A stretch of 64,000 bases of DNA from Micractinium sp. NFX-FRZ (lineage: Eukaryota; Chlorophyta; Trebouxiophyceae; Chlorellales; Chlorellaceae): contig JAPTJF010000177.1 in the NCBI GenBank assembly GCA_029339195.1, forward strand, positions 51,667 through 115,666, read 5' to 3'. How positions within the stretch are numbered: the first letter of the stretch is position 1; every line of letters begins with the position of its first letter. The translations under genes were made by a program, and so were the position numbers. Of this stretch, positions 34,965 through 48,572 are shown piece by piece. A model generated the notes under the pieces. It did not search any database. It worked only from the letters and a program-made list of their open reading frames with translations, and was not told the DNA's origin.

Positions 34965-35958
34965 ATGTCGTCCTCTGCAGCGGCCTCCGCCTGTGAGCTC
35001 CGCAGCCAGCCTGCCCGTGGATGCGCTGCCACGAGTGCCTGTTTTGCTGCGTTTTGACAGCCCTATAGGCCCCTGCTGCGCACCCCTGACCCCGCGATGT
35101 GCCCCCTGGCTCCCGCAGACTGGCGGGTGGCAGGCATGACCTACCTCAAGTGAGTCGGGAGCAGTGCCGCCCGCCGCCTGCGCACTCCGCCACCGCCCGC
35201 AGCGTCTCTGCAATGCTGTTCTCCTCTGTCCTGGCATCCCTCCCATCACCACCGCGTTGCACTGTGTTGGGCGTTGCACTGTGTTGGACAGTGTCCGGCC
35301 CGGCACCCCTTGCAGCCCTTGCTGGTGGCCGCCCTGCCCAATCCAGCGCTGCCAATCGTTGCCAGCCCTTGAACCGAGTCATCCCTTCAAACTCGTCCGC
35401 TGCTGCCCCCAATTGCGTGCACCCGCTCCCAGGTACTCCAACCTGTGCGCCGACATGGTGCGCGCCGCTCTCAAGGAGCCTGTGAAGGCCAAGGCCAAGA
35501 TCAGGGAGACGATCTACTACCGCTCGTCCCTGTGGAAGGACGGCGTGCCGCAGAAGCAGGGTGAGCTGCCGCTTGCCGTCATGACGCCTTGCCTGCTGCT
35601 GACAATACAGTGCGTGCCGCAGAAGCAGGGCGAGCTGCCGCTTGCCGACCACGCTGGGGGTGGAAGCGGAGCGCAATGTAGTGGCCATCGATGGCTCAGA
35701 GGGACGGAGGCACAGTTGCAGGGGGCGACTGGGCTGAGCAGTTGCCAGCGAGGCGGCGCTTTGGTGGGCAGCACCAGCGATCAGCAAGACCGGGGGCTGT
35801 GCGGCTGCTCTGGCGATGCAACAGATGGAGGCAGATGAGGGCCCGGCATGAGCCCTCATCCCTCTGGACTGCCTGCCTTGCTTATGCTTGAGCCCTTCTT
35901 GTCCCCCCTTGCAGTCATCACGGACATCACTGAGGGCACGGCGGGTAAATTGTCATGA
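34965..35958 (+). CDS. Mitochondrial F1Fo ATP synthase epsilon subunit
   Basis: Small stalk subunit of mitochondrial F1 (plant/fungal epsilon, ATP15 type), binding gamma/delta at the central rotor. Four exons, 76 aa: 34965-34992, 35119-35149, 35433-35560, 35915-35958. Motifs match plant epsilon: YWRVAGMTYLKYSNLCADMV, then ALKEPVKAKA and WKDGVPQKQ, ending TEGTAGKLS. An ATG at 35097 could also start a product, but only the start at 34965 spliced at 34992/35119 yields the conserved aromatic-WR-AGMTY junction. The protein is about six residues longer than plant homologues at the C-terminus. Confidence 0.93.
35544..35650 (+). repeat. Duplicated donor junction in ATP synthase epsilon gene
   Basis: The end of exon 3 with its donor (from 35544: CGTGCCGCAGAAGCAGG then GTGAGCTGCCGC) is repeated from 35613, 69 bp downstream, as CAGG then GCGAGCTGCCGC. 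The decoy differs by a T-to-C change in the donor GT. Because 69 is divisible by three, use of the decoy would insert 23 codons. Confidence 0.92.
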
Positions 35959-36887
35959 GGCGGCGGCGGCTGAGGTGGCGCCAGATCGGCGCAGCGGCAC
36001 AGGGCAGCCAGGCACAGCAGTGCCAGCCGGTGCGGCTGTGCCATGCCGCTTGTGGCAGGCGCAGTCCCTGGCTGCCTCACCCATGCCGGAACCCACCCCA
36101 GCCCCGCTCATTCCTGCCTATGCATCCGGAGTGCTGGCGCCGCGACGGCAGCGGGCCGAGCAGTAGAGGGCTGATGCCCTGCCTCGCCTCGGCCCGCCTG
36201 GCTGCCCTGCAGGGTACTAGCAGCCTGCCCCCGCCCCACCCCTCCCTCTCTCCCTCCTCCACCCTGGTTTCCTTTGCTTGCGCTTCCTCCTCCCTCCCCT
36301 CCCTTTTTTTGCCGCCACCTCGGTCAGAACTGTGCGCCACCCCTCTTTCTTGTGCGCCCTCACACTTGTCACAGCGCCAGGACGTTCCGCAAGCACACAC
36401 AGCGCGTGTAACCCCCTTGGCTGTCTTTTGCCCGGTCAGGTAGCACTGCTGGCGCAGGTTGGGAGGTGGTAGCAATGAGGGCAAGAGCCCCAGAGCAGTG
36501 GGCTGCATCGCCATGCCTGCCGGCTCTGCATGCCTGGCCTCTCATGCCTGGCCTGGCTGACTGCATGCTTGGCCTCTCTACAGCAGCACTTACGGGGGTG
36601 CTTGGCAGGCTGGTGCACTCGAGCAGGATCGTGCTACATCTCTTGTGGAACAGCCGCACGCACGCATGTGCAAATGTGTGTGTTTGTACAAGGGCAGCCG
36701 GCTGCCTGCTGCTGTGCTCTCTCTGCTGTCGGGCGCGCGGCTCAGCCTGCCCGCCAGCTGGCTTCCGCTGGCCGCAGGCTGTGCAGCCACGGTGGGTGCC
36801 GTGGGTGTTGCTGGGTCAACCAATCGTGCAAGTGGCCCCAGAGGGGCTTGCCTGCCTCTCTTGGGGCTGCCCTTGTGCTACTGCCTC
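35959..36887. other. Convergent intergenic region, ATP synthase epsilon / chromatin protein
   Basis: 3' flanks of converging genes. A pyrimidine-rich stretch lies at about 36225-36315. No coding sequence recognised. Confidence 0.55.
36407..36411 (+). promoter_or_regulatory. TGTAA polyadenylation signal, ATP synthase epsilon gene
   Basis: First TGTAA on the plus strand after the epsilon stop, 449 nt downstream. Confidence 0.5.
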
Positions 36888-38508
36888 TCAGCTCCTCATG
36901 CGTGTGCGCTCCTCCTCTTTCAGCAGCAAGTCGGTGAAGGCGCGAGCCTGGCGGGCCTGCAGGGCACGCCAGGGGTGGAGGGCGGCGCACAGGCGGTAGG
37001 TGCAAGTCAAATGGGTGGGTGGCAAGGGCAGGCGTGCGCTGCTGGAGCGCCGCTCTGCTGGCATGGCCCTCCTGCCTGCACAGGCATGCATTATTGACGC
37101 TGCTGGATCAAGAGCCAGGCAAGCTTGACAGGCCGCTGGCAGGGCAGGGAGGGGCACACATGACAGGGCAGGGCACACATGGCAGGGCAAACATGGCAGG
37201 CAAGGCCCACACGGCAGGGCAAGCGTGCAGGCGCCGGGCACTCACCGGCGTCAGGTCGGGCAGGCAGTGGGTGTGGGGCCAGCCGGCGGTGGCGGGCAGC
37301 AGGGATGCATCCAGCAGCAGGATGGCGTCGCTGTCCGCCTGCACAGAGGGGCTCACATCCGCCGCCTGCAGGGGGGGGGATGGAGGGCGGCCACACTCAC
37401 GACAAAGTTACTTATAAATGGAAGTTGATGGCCGGGCGGGCCGGGGAGTTGGAGTGAGGGTGCTCTGGGTGGGTGGGGCCGGGGAGGGGGACGTGGCGGA
37501 GGGCGTGGCGTGGGAGCAGGGCCGGACCATTCGACACTTTAAAGGCCAGTGGGTGGGCCACAGAGTGGACTGAACAGTTGCTGTACTCCTCAGTTGCAGC
37601 TCATGCTGTGTTGTTAGGAAGCTGAGCTCGTGCTGGATCGACTCTCTAAGGCAGAAGTGCTCCTGGCTCCTGCGGCACACAGCAGGCACCCTGAAACACG
37701 CCGCCGCCGCCCCCCAGCTCACGGTGTGGAAGGCTCTGAAGCGGAAGTGCTCCCCCTCGAAGTTGACCACCACCGCCTTGGTGCCCGCCGCCAGCTCAGC
37801 GCTGATCTCCACAAACAGCTGCGGCCCCTGCAGGCAGCAGGAAGAACGAAGGAAGGGTTGTTGTCAGGAGTGTGGTGGCGTGTCCAGCTCAGCGCTGATC
37901 TCCACAAACAGAAGCGGCGCCTCCAGGAAGGAGGCAGCAGGAGTAGAGAGGGAGCAAAAAATGTACGGTTAAGAAAGTGATGGCGTGTGTAGCTGAGATC
38001 TCTGCACAGACAGCTGCAGGTCCGGCAGGCAGGAGGTGCCACATCTACAAACAACCCATCCAGGAACGAAGACGGAAGAAAGGAGGGAGCACACCTCAAC
38101 AATGCGCTCGCGTGTCCACGGGATGGAGGCCACCCTGGGGGCCCCAAGCACGACAGGGATGGGCAGCGGCAGTGCCGCACTGGACACTACAGGCGCGGGG
38201 ATTGGCACCGCCGCCTTGCGCTGCTGCTGCTCGTCCAGCCGGCCCTTGAAGGCGGTGAGCCTGCGGGCAGGCAGGGGGGAGGGGCACGGGATGGGGGAGG
38301 GCAGGCACGGTGGGTAGGGCGCGGCACAAGAGGCTGCCAGGCAGGCAGGCAGGCAGGCGGGCAGGCAGGCAGGCGGCCGGCAACCCAAGCACAAGGTGCG
38401 TGGGAAGCAAGAGGTGCATCACGGTGTGACTCACTGCGCCAAGAGCTCTTGCGTCTTGTCTGGCGCGTCCGCTCCTGCTGCCGCCGCCGCTGCGCCCTGC
38501 TGCGGTCG

Positions 38509-38545
<37 letters not shown>

Positions 38546-40910
38546 GCCGGGGCGGCGTCGCGCCCGCTGCCCCTGCTCTTGGGCCTGCCCTCCTCGCCGG
38601 CACCCTTGTCCTCCACAGCCTCTGCAAGCTCTGGAGGGTCCGCTTCCTCTGCGCCCGACTGCTGCCCCTCGTCAAAATAGTTGCCCTCCTCCCCATTGGC
38701 CTCCGCCTCCTCCCCCGCCCCCTGCAGAAAAGGCAAGCAGGTGCGCGGCAGGCCAGCAGGCAGGGGGGAGAGAGCGGTGTGGGCAGGGCGGCGGCGTGTC
38801 GGCCGAAGGACAGCGGGAGAGGCAGGCGGCGCCGAGCATACAACACAGCAAGTAAACCAAGTAAAGACCGCCAGCCAGCAGCACTCGCTGACCCTGCTGT
38901 GCAAGGTCAGCCACTCTGGTGAGCCCTCCCTCCCTGGGCCCCTTCCATCGTCTCACCCTCCCTAGCTTCCCCACCCCGCATCCCATGCGCTCCCTCCCTA
39001 GCTTCACCCCCCACAAACCTCCTCCAAGTCTCCCTCCCCATTCTCCGCCGCCCCCTCTTCCGGGTCCCAGCTGCTGCCGCGCCCCCCGCGCCCGCCGCGC
39101 CCAGCGCTGCGCCCCCGCCCGCGCCCGCGCCCGGTGGTGCCAGGTCCGCCTGCACCAGTGGCACATTGAATAATTCAATAGCACATTTAATCGCACATTC
39201 AAATGGCACATTTGATAGCAGCTTATGACCACACAGGCTGAGCTGGCGGGCCCAAGCAGCAAGAACACAACACACACGGGAGCATGCGTGGCAACTCTGC
39301 AGGGGCCACATCCCATGCGTGCAGGTGCCATGCACAGGCCACGCGGCTTGCCTCGGGGCACCCGCGCCTGCTTGCTGCCGTAGGGGGCGGGCAGGTCGTC
39401 GATGTGCTCTGGGCATGCCACGATGTACGGCTCCACCTGCGGGGGGTGGGTGGCGGGTTTACAGGCACATATTTAGCTATCAGCATTGTGATTTACCAGA
39501 CGCGCAGGGACAGTCGGGGCAGGCCACGAGTGCAGGGCTCGACCTGATAGGGACAACGGTGGGTTCATAGGCACGAATTTGGCTATCAGCATTGTGATTT
39601 ATCAGACGTGCAGGGACAGTCGGGGCAGGCCACGAGTGCAGGGGTCGACCTGCCGGGGGGCCGGTGGGCTGTAGGCTGTGCCTGTCAGAACAGCAGGCAT
39701 GTACCCCCAAAGTGACGCACACAGCAGCCATGCCTTCGGCCGGCCGGGGCACAACGGCTGTAGTTGTGTAGACAAGAAGGAAGGGCGTGCAGTGGCTTTC
39801 CAGGCTTGCAGGCAAGGACGCACAGCAGCACAGGAGCAGCAGCAGCGCAGGCTGCGCGGGACCGCTGAACTGTGTTCCCGCCAAGTTGCAAGCAGGCGAG
39901 CAGTGATAAACACCAGCCCGGGCGCTGCAGCAGCTGCACGGGACCAGTGACCCCTGTGGCCCCCCCAGGTGGCCCCACCTGGAGCAGGCAGTGGTACTTG
40001 CGTGCGCAGGCCAGGTGGTAGGAGGCGCGGCAGGTGCGCTTGAAGCAGCCCAGCGTGGCGCCCTTGCTGCGGGGCGGGGGAAGGCAGGGGGGCGGGGTTG
40101 GAGGGGTGAGGGTGCGTGGCCCATACCGAAGGGCAGCGGGCAGCGGGCAGAGGTTGATCAGACAGCGCTGGGTCGCTTCCTTGTCAGTGCAACCATGCGC
40201 CCCTCCCCCCAAACAATGCCTCCTGGATTCCCCGACCACGTTCCGCGGTACTTGCAGCAGCATCCTTCTTTCACTGCAGCAACCCCGTCATTGAAGTGCC
40301 CTCACCCCCCTCTGCAGCACCTCCCATCCCCACCCCCACTCACTCTCCGCAGTACTTGCAGCGCAGCATGCGCCCCCGCCGCACCGCGTCCCGCAGCCCC
40401 TCCAGCCTGTTGTTGCCCCTGCAGGCACGGTTGAAACATATCGGTCGTTGCAGGCAGGCAGGATGGGGGGTCCAGCAACCTGACCCGCCCTCTTATCACT
40501 TGTCGTTGCTTATGGCTAGTTCGCACGCACTCACTCTGGGTCGTAAACCTCGGGAGACCAGCGGGCACACTGGTCGTGCAGCCACGCGTGCGCCACAGCT
40601 GCAGGCAAGGGGGGGCGCAGCGCAGCAAGGGAGGGGTGCACTCAGCGGAGTGGAGGCACGGGCAGCAGGGAGCTGAGCAGGCACGCGGGCAGAAGCGGCG
40701 GTGTGCCCCATCAGCACCCATCAACATTAGCACCCACCTGACACGCGCACGAGGATCATCTTGCCGAGGCCCCGCTGGCTGCGCCCGCCCAGCCCGCGCT
40801 CAGACTCCTGGACGTCATCTGCTTTGTGGAGACAGAAGGGGAGGAAAAGAGAACCGCATCTTTGAGTGAACACTGCGTGGGATACTGCCACAGCCACAAC
40901 CGCACGCAGC

Positions 40911-40947
<37 letters not shown>

Positions 40948-43904
40948 CTGCCACCACAATGCCACAGCAGCAGCAGCAGCAGCACTGCCACCACAATGCC
41001 ACAGCAGCAGCAGGCGGTGGCTCACCAACGTCGGTGCCGTGGCACAGCGCGCACTTCGTGCCAGCGGGCGCCCCCACCAGCTCCATCTGCTGGAAGCGAG
41101 CCTCTGCAGCCGCCCGCCTGTCTGCCCCTGCATCCGGAAGCGACTCTCCCTCCAAATGCGACTGTGCCCCTGCCCCTGCGCCTGCACCTGCTGCTGCCGC
41201 CCCGCCGCCGCCGCCTGCCGTGGCAGCCAAGGAGAGCCCGCCCGTGGCCCGAGGCGTGTCGTCCTGCCGCCCCGAAGCCAACGAAACGCCGCTGACAGCT
41301 GGCAGCAGCCCGCGCCCGCCTGCCGCCTGCAACGGTGGCTCACGGGGCGCCGCCCCTGCAAACTCCCTGCCTGCCGCCGCCGCCGCCGCCCCCTCCCGCT
41401 CCCCGCCGCCGCCGTAGGGCGCGGCCCCTCCACGGCGCACCGCCTCCTGGCCGCCGCTGCTGGCCAGCTGCAGCGTTCCAGAGAACACGGCTCCGCCCAG
41501 GGACAGCTTCACCTCAAGCCCCATGGCTCCATCGCTGTAGTGCTCCACCGCCCACTTGAGTAGATCAGGGCTGCAAGGATGTGGGGCAAGAAGAGCAGGA
41601 GGGCGCAGGGGCGCAGGTGGAAAGGGGAGGCGGCAGATGTGGCAGGCTGGGGGCGCCGGCGCAGCCTGCCTTCCCTTGCAGCCCTGCTGTCCTTCGTGCC
41701 GCCTAACATCGGCGCTAGCAGAGGACTGCGCAGCGCAGCAGGCGGCAGGAGCAGCAGCAGTAGGCAGCAGCGGGGGAAGCAAGCCGCAGCACACCTGGCG
41801 CCCGCCGCCACAGCCGCCTCCACGTCCGCTGTCTGCCGGTTGTAGCCGGGGCGGGCGCTGACCCCGCCGCCGCCATTTGCCCCGCTGGCAGCTTCCCCCC
41901 CTTCCATCCACCGGCCTTGCATGAAGCGATCTGCGGGGAGGCAGGCAGGGGAGGGCAGCGCAGCAGGCACAGCATGCCGGGTCAGCCGGGAGCGGCGGCG
42001 TATGCACCTATCTTGCAAGGCCCCATGTGTGTGGATGCGCACCACGCAACGTGACCAATCCGCAGGCAAACGAGAACGAGTGCAGGAGCCCGCTCAACTT
42101 CCGCACCGCCCTCGAGTTACGCAACAAACACCGCCACAGAGAGCACCGAACAGAGAACACAGTCACTCTGTGTTGATGGCACAAAAACAACCTGGTCTGT
42201 TCAGGCTCACCCTGCGCGTTGTCTTCAAGTGACACAATGGATGCCGGCACAGAGAGCAATGCACAGAGGGACACAAAGGCTCGTTTTTGGCAGACAAGAA
42301 ACAGGAACAACATGTGTTTGAAGCTCACCCCGCGCATCATCCTCGTCAAACTGCCGCTCCACCAGAGGCTTGCCGCCCAGCACTGCATAGCAGACACAGC
42401 GGGCACAGCAGGCGTGTCGGATGGGCACAGCAGGGACAGAGGGCACAGCGGGCATGCCAAAATAGGTGAAAAGAGCAGTTGAACTGCGTAATGCCTGCTG
42501 TGCCTGCTGAGCAATGCGCCCCCCTGCGCCGGCAGCAGTGGCAGCAGCAGGCGCACACCTTCCTGGGGGCAGCAATGTGGCCCCATGAACTTGAAGTGTA
42601 ATTGATTGATTGAATGAATGTGCACCGGCAGAGGGAACAGCCCTGCCCGCCCGTCCGCCCGCCTGCTGTGCATGCTCGGCCACGCCCTGCCAGCCCAGGC
42701 ACCCCTCCCAGAAGGTGGTTGAAAGGCCCACTGCTCCGCCGGCCCACCTGCGTTGGGGTCGAAAGTTTCCTGCAGCCAGCGCGACTGCTTGCGCTGGCGC
42801 TGCTGCCGCCCGGTGATGGTTGCACGCACGTGGTCGGCCACTGCAGGCGCGGGGGGGTGGCCAGGACAGGCACACATGAGCAGGGTGGAGGGCGGGTGCC
42901 AGCCAAGGGGGCAGCGGGCGGGAAGGGAGGTGAGCGGGCAAGGCCTCACGTGCCGCCCACTCGGTGGCTTTGTTCCGCAGTGCCTCCTGGCCTTCCGGCC
43001 TCTGCCGCTGCTTTCCACCTTGCCAGCTACTGCACGGGCTCTGTTTCACAAATGCCGCCCTCAAACCTCGCCCGCTACCACACGCCTCTCTGCCACACGC
43101 AGGCGTGCGCAACCCGACCGGGCACCACACATGTGCACACTGGCGAACACACAAGCTCACCCTCCCGCATCCAGCCGCAGGCGGGTGACACCCAGCCCAA
43201 CATCCATGCCCTCTGCTTCCTGCGCCCGACCAGCCACCCGATCCAACCACCCCCTGCACCAACTGCCTGCAGTGGCTCATGATCCAGCATTCAACAACTG
43301 ATGGGCTCACCCTCCCGCAGCCACACGTCTGCAGTTGCATCTCGCGGCATGCCCATGGCCTGCTCCTTCTCGGGCCCCGCCGCTGACGCCAGAGCCTCTG
43401 CCTCGGGAGGCCCCGGCAGCGCGGCCAGCGGCTCTTGCGCCTCCCCAGAGGGCCCTGCGGGGTGCAGGGGATGAGAGGTGGGGAAGGGAACAGGGGCATC
43501 AGCTCAGCGGCGAGGCCTGTGCAGGAACTGACAAGCGTGCGCCAGCCTGTCGCAACCAGGGTGGTGGGCGGGGGTGGCGGCACAGGAGGGGGCACCAGTC
43601 GGGAGCCTTTCCTGGAAGCCGTTCCCAGCCGCCAAGACATTATTTTGATGCTGCCTGTGCCAGTACCCCACACTTCCATTTGAAGGGTGGGAGGCACCGG
43701 CACTCCGGCAGGCAACATCCAAATAATGTCGGACGGCTGGGATACGTTCCAGGAAGGGAGCGATCGCTGCTGCTGCCCAGGAGCTGCCACCGCCGGCGTG
43801 CTGCCGGCTGCTGCGGCTGCTGCTTGGCACCCGGAGCAGTGGTGGTGGCGCGGGAGCAGGTTGCCCGCGAGTTTGGGGGCGGAACTGGCAGCAACAGCTG
43901 CGCT

Positions 43905-43938
<34 letters not shown>

Positions 43939-46900
43939 AGAATGCTCGTCAGCACGACTGCCAGTCGGCAGTTCAGCGTGACCTCACCCAGCACGCGTGG
44001 CGCCCCCCGGCACTTGGGCAGCTTGGCCTGGTATTCTGCACCCAGCCGCATATCGCTCCCCTCGTGCTCCTCGTGCATAGCGTGGTCGGCCTGCAGGGGA
44101 GGGGCAAGTAAGCACAAGGCTTGAAGACATGCCGGTGCAGGCATGTCCGGCCCTTCGTGCCCCCCGGGCATAGCATGGTTGGCATGCAAAGTTGAAAGCT
44201 TTAGGAGCACATGTGCATGCAGTAAGCCAAAGGAGTGAGAGCATGCAGGGGAGAAGGGAACCACCTGGCTGCTGGACTTGTGTGCACCGGTGATTCCACG
44301 AGGGGGCAGCACGTCAAGATGTTAAACCCCATTGGCTCCTTGCTCTCTCCTCTGCCCCCGCTGCCCCCCTCCCCATGCCCCAACCTCCCTTTGGTGCCCG
44401 CACACCACCCCCCCACCTGCATCCAAGGCTTGCCAGTGGGGCTGCGCAGGCCTGGAGGTTCCTCGCTCTCCTGCCGCCGCTGCCCGTTGGGCCCCTTGCG
44501 CCGCACCGCCACTGGCGGCAGGCCCAGCAGGCGCGGCCCCACTGCAGAGCCCGCCGCTGCCGCCGCCGCCTGCCGCGCCGCAGCCGCACGGTCGGCCGCC
44601 GCCGCCGCCGCTGCCTCTGCAGCGTCTGCCGCCCGCTGCAGCGGCAGCAGCGCCGGGAGCTGCTTCCCCAGCGGCTGCTGCTGCTGCTGCTGCGCGCGCT
44701 GTGCCGCCGCCGCCCCTGCCGGCTGCCCCTCCTCTTCCTTCACCGACACTTGAGGGCCCGCCTGCTGCAGCTCTGCTAGCGAGCGGGTGCGTGAGGCAGG
44801 GATTGCCTGGGAGGCAGCCTGTCCAGCCCCGGTAGCTGCCCTGGGAGGCTGCCCGTCCATCTCCACATCCCCCTCCGCCCCCTCCGCCTTCCGCTCCGGG
44901 CTCGCCGTCTCAGAGCGCCGAATCCAGCGCAGCTGCCGGTGCTTCTTCCTGCCCTGCTGCTGCGGGCTGGCGTCGCCGCCGTCCTCCCCCGCGCGCGGCG
45001 TGTCCCGCTGCCCGCCGCCCTCCTCCTCCTCCCCCTGCTCCGCATGCTGTGGAGACAGGTCAGCAGGCGACATGTCAGCGTCTCCTGCCTCCTCGTCTCC
45101 CTCCTCCCCCTCCTCCTCCTCCCTGCTGCTCTGCCCTTCAGCTGGCTCGGAAGCACGGAGCCTGCGGTGCGGGCGGGCTGCCTCCGCGTCATCATCATCG
45201 TCAGATGCCTCCTCATCTTCCTCCTCACTCGAGTGCCGCCGCTTGCCCCGCCCCCGCCGAGCAGCGCGGCCCCCTGTGGCCGCCAGCTGCCGGCTGGCTT
45301 CCTCCTCCAGCGCCTGCTGCTGCGCCTTGCGCTGCTTGGCAGCAAACGGGCTGCGCCCCAGCCTGCACACAAACCGGCAGGTGTGTGCGCCCGGGGGTGT
45401 GAGCGGCGGCGGGGTGCCGGGGCGCCAGCCCAGCAGAACATCTAGGCAGGCGGCTTGAGGAGCAGAAGGAGGGGCAGGAGGGGCAGTGCCCAGCCAGGCG
45501 CTACAAAGCACAGCACAGCGAGCTGCTCCCATAAAAAACAAGCCATGATGTCCCCCCGTCCTGCCCACTGAAAGGCCGCGCAGCCTGACCACGCTGCTCT
45601 GCTTTCACCGCCCCCCTGCATTGCCCCCTCCCAAGCACATGCTCCACAAGTTTGCTGCCCGCCCTGCCCGCCCACCTGCCGCGCGGCATGTCCAGATTGC
45701 GCTGCGCCAGCCAGTCCCCAATCGTCTGCTTCTTGTCCGCCGTGTGCACCGTCCACTTCCACTTCTTGCTCTGCCCCATGCCTGCGAGACGCCGGGGCGC
45801 CCGGCGGGGGCCACACAAAGTGGTGCTGAGGAAGGCACTGGTTATGGGGACAGGGCAGGTCCGCTGCACGCACCGTCCTCCATTGCCACTCCACTTCATA
45901 CTCTGGCACACAACCTGCAGCACGCGGGCTGCCCGCCTATCCCAGCCGTTCCACATGCCGATCGACACGCCCTTCACTGAACCACCCCACACCTTCCAGG
46001 CACACGCGGACGACCCCTGTCAAACTGGCCACCCCAAGCACACAAACAAGCTGTCTGCCACTGACCCGCGTGGCGCTCAAACTCAGAGGGAGAGACCACG
46101 TTGCGGCGCAGCCCCTCCTTTGCAGCCTTTGCCGTGCACTGGGTGCAGTAGCAGGCCTGCACGTAAGGGGGTGAGCGGTGGGCTGTGACGGCTTTGGTGG
46201 GGTTTGGCAGCCGCGCGCCGAGCACTGGCTGCAGAGGCAGGGGCACGACGCCCGGCGAGACCGGGGGGATGTCACGTCGGAGAGCGAGGAGACGGCCACA
46301 GGCGGGCAGGCAGGCAGGCAGGCAGGAATGGCAGGCAGACAGGCGCAGGCAGCACAGCGGGGGGGAGCAACCCGAGGCAAGCAGGGTGGGGGAGGCACAA
46401 GACAGCCGCGCTCCCACCCAGCGACCCATGTGTCAGTGCACCCCAAGTGCCTGGCAAAGCTACAATTGGATCAGCATGTCGCGACAGCAGCAGCTCACGC
46501 ACCGTCTTCTGCCGCTCCACGAGGCAAATACCACAACAACAGCAATTTAAAAGTAATGCACACAATATTGACACCCACAGCAGCTCACGCACCATCATTT
46601 GCCGCTCCACAAGGAAAGTGCCGGGGAGGCCGTTGCACACGACAGCCACCTCTTTCGGCACCCCACCCGACAGCTCTCCAGGCTCCGCTTTCACATCAAG
46701 GGCCGCTGCTGCCGCTGCTGCTGCTGCCGCTGCTGCAGAGGGCGCCGCGGCTGGCGGCGCCGGCCGCGGCGCAGCGCCAGGCTTGCGCGCAGCCTGTGGC
46801 GCCGGCGCAGCTGCCGTGGGCAGCGGGCGCGGCACGGGGCGTGCCGCCGTCTGCTTGCTGCCGGGTGCAAAGCCCGGGCGTGGATGCTGCTGCTGCTGCT

Positions 46901-47278
46901 GCTGCGCAGGCTTGTGTGCAGCAGCCTTCTGGGCTGCGGGCTTCGGCGCCAGTCGCGACGGCGGCAGCTTTCGCGGCTGCTGCTGGTGTGCCTGCTGTGC
47001 CGGCTGCTGCGTGCCGACTTGCTGGACCATGCCAGCAAGTTGTGGCGTGACTCCCAGCCACTCAGACACCTGCAGCATATCACGCCAAGGCAGAGAACAC
47101 AAGCGGTAAGAAGCAGCAGATGGCAGCACAGGGTGAGAGGAAAAAGGTATCCACACCAGGGGCCCAGCAGCGTCAGCGACAGTCGCAGCAGCAGCAGCAG
47201 CAGCAGCGCAGGCAGGAGCAGCAGCGGCAGCAGCAGCAGCAGCAGCGGCGCAGCAGCAGCAGCGGCGCCGGCAGCAGG

Positions 47279-47324
<46 letters not shown>

Positions 47325-48539
47325 GCGCAGGCAGGAGCAGGAAGACAAAACAGTGGAGGAGGGGCGGTGCCAGCCTTCTGAGGGACGGCACTTGCCCACA
47401 GAGCGGAGCACCCGCACCGTGCACTCAAGGGAGCAGGCTGGATCACCGGCTGACAGGCGAGGCAGCATGCAGGCAGAAGCACACACGCAGGCAGAGGCAC
47501 GCAGAGCGCCTGCAGCACAATACGGGCAGCAGCGCACGCACCAGCTCGCGCATGCGTGGCGTGGGTACGGGCATTTTCAGGTGCTGAAAGTTGGGCAGGT
47601 TGGGCTTGGGGATCTGCACAGGGAATGGGGGGATGGCAAGCCGGTTTGGGGGCAGCCTACACGGCTTGGGAGTGAGCAATGCAAAGGGAGAGAGCAACAC
47701 AGCAAAATCATGCCCGCAAGCATAGCGGAAGCAGCGTGTTCATGCCCTGAAATGCCGCCCCTCGTGCCGTGCCCTGGCAACCAGGCAGCGTGTGAGCAGA
47801 GCCTGCCCCGCTCCAGCACTCGCCTTACATCCCTTGCTTTGGACACCCCTTGCCGGCCCTGCCTTGTGCCTTTGCCTGGACGGTGGTCCCTTCTTTACCA
47901 CGCCCACTCCACCCACTCTGAGGCCACAACCGCACCTGTGCCAGCTTCTGAGCAAAGTGAGGGTCGGAAGGGTTCAGGGTCGAAATCTGCAGTACCAACA
48001 GCAGTACCATGAGACAATGTTAATGCCACTCACACAACAGCTGGACATATCAGTGCCAGTCGGTGATACCACAACCCGCTAGCGACAAGTGTGCCTAGCA
48101 AACAGGGGAGGATTGTTGGCACAAGCGGTGCCCGCAGGCAGGTCGGGGCTAGGTGCACAGCTTCGGGTGGCCAAGCGCAGCTGTCGCTCTTCCAAGCCAG
48201 CATCGTCAGCGGCAAGCTGTCCAGCGCCGCTCTACCTAAACGGCGTCCAGTGACCGCCACCCTCTTGCCCTCTTGCCCATACCAACGCCCCCCTTGTGTC
48301 CACGCCACGCCACTCACCGCCTGCTGGTACCTCCTCAGCTCCTCCTGGCTGACCGATGAACTCAGCTGCGCCCGCGCCTGCTCCAGCTGCGGCTGCCTGC
48401 AAACCAAACAACAAAACAAGCGGACAGCTCAAAAGATCTCAGAAGAGGCCAGGCACTGCGTCCGGGACATGGCACGGCAGCAGGCATGGCACGGAGAGCC
48501 ATCGGCAGTAGCAGCAGCGGCTGCAACAACGGCAGCAGC

Positions 48540-48572
<33 letters not shown>

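Noticed and set aside
35097..35149. ATG at 35097 as start of ATP synthase epsilon
   Set aside because: It would give a non-conserved CPLAPAD start. Splicing 34992 to 35119 restores the conserved aromatic-WR-AGMTY N-terminus.
42225..44312. Minus-strand 695-aa open frame
   Set aside because: It includes the real exon at 44090-43988 but then runs through introns with clear GTGAGG donors and CTGCAG acceptors and reads neighbouring exons in the wrong frame. The spliced model keeps the domains.
46272..47537. Minus-strand 421-aa poly-Ala/poly-Cys open frame
   Set aside because: Only 47069-46593 is supported as an exon. The rest is CAG-repeat intron read through.
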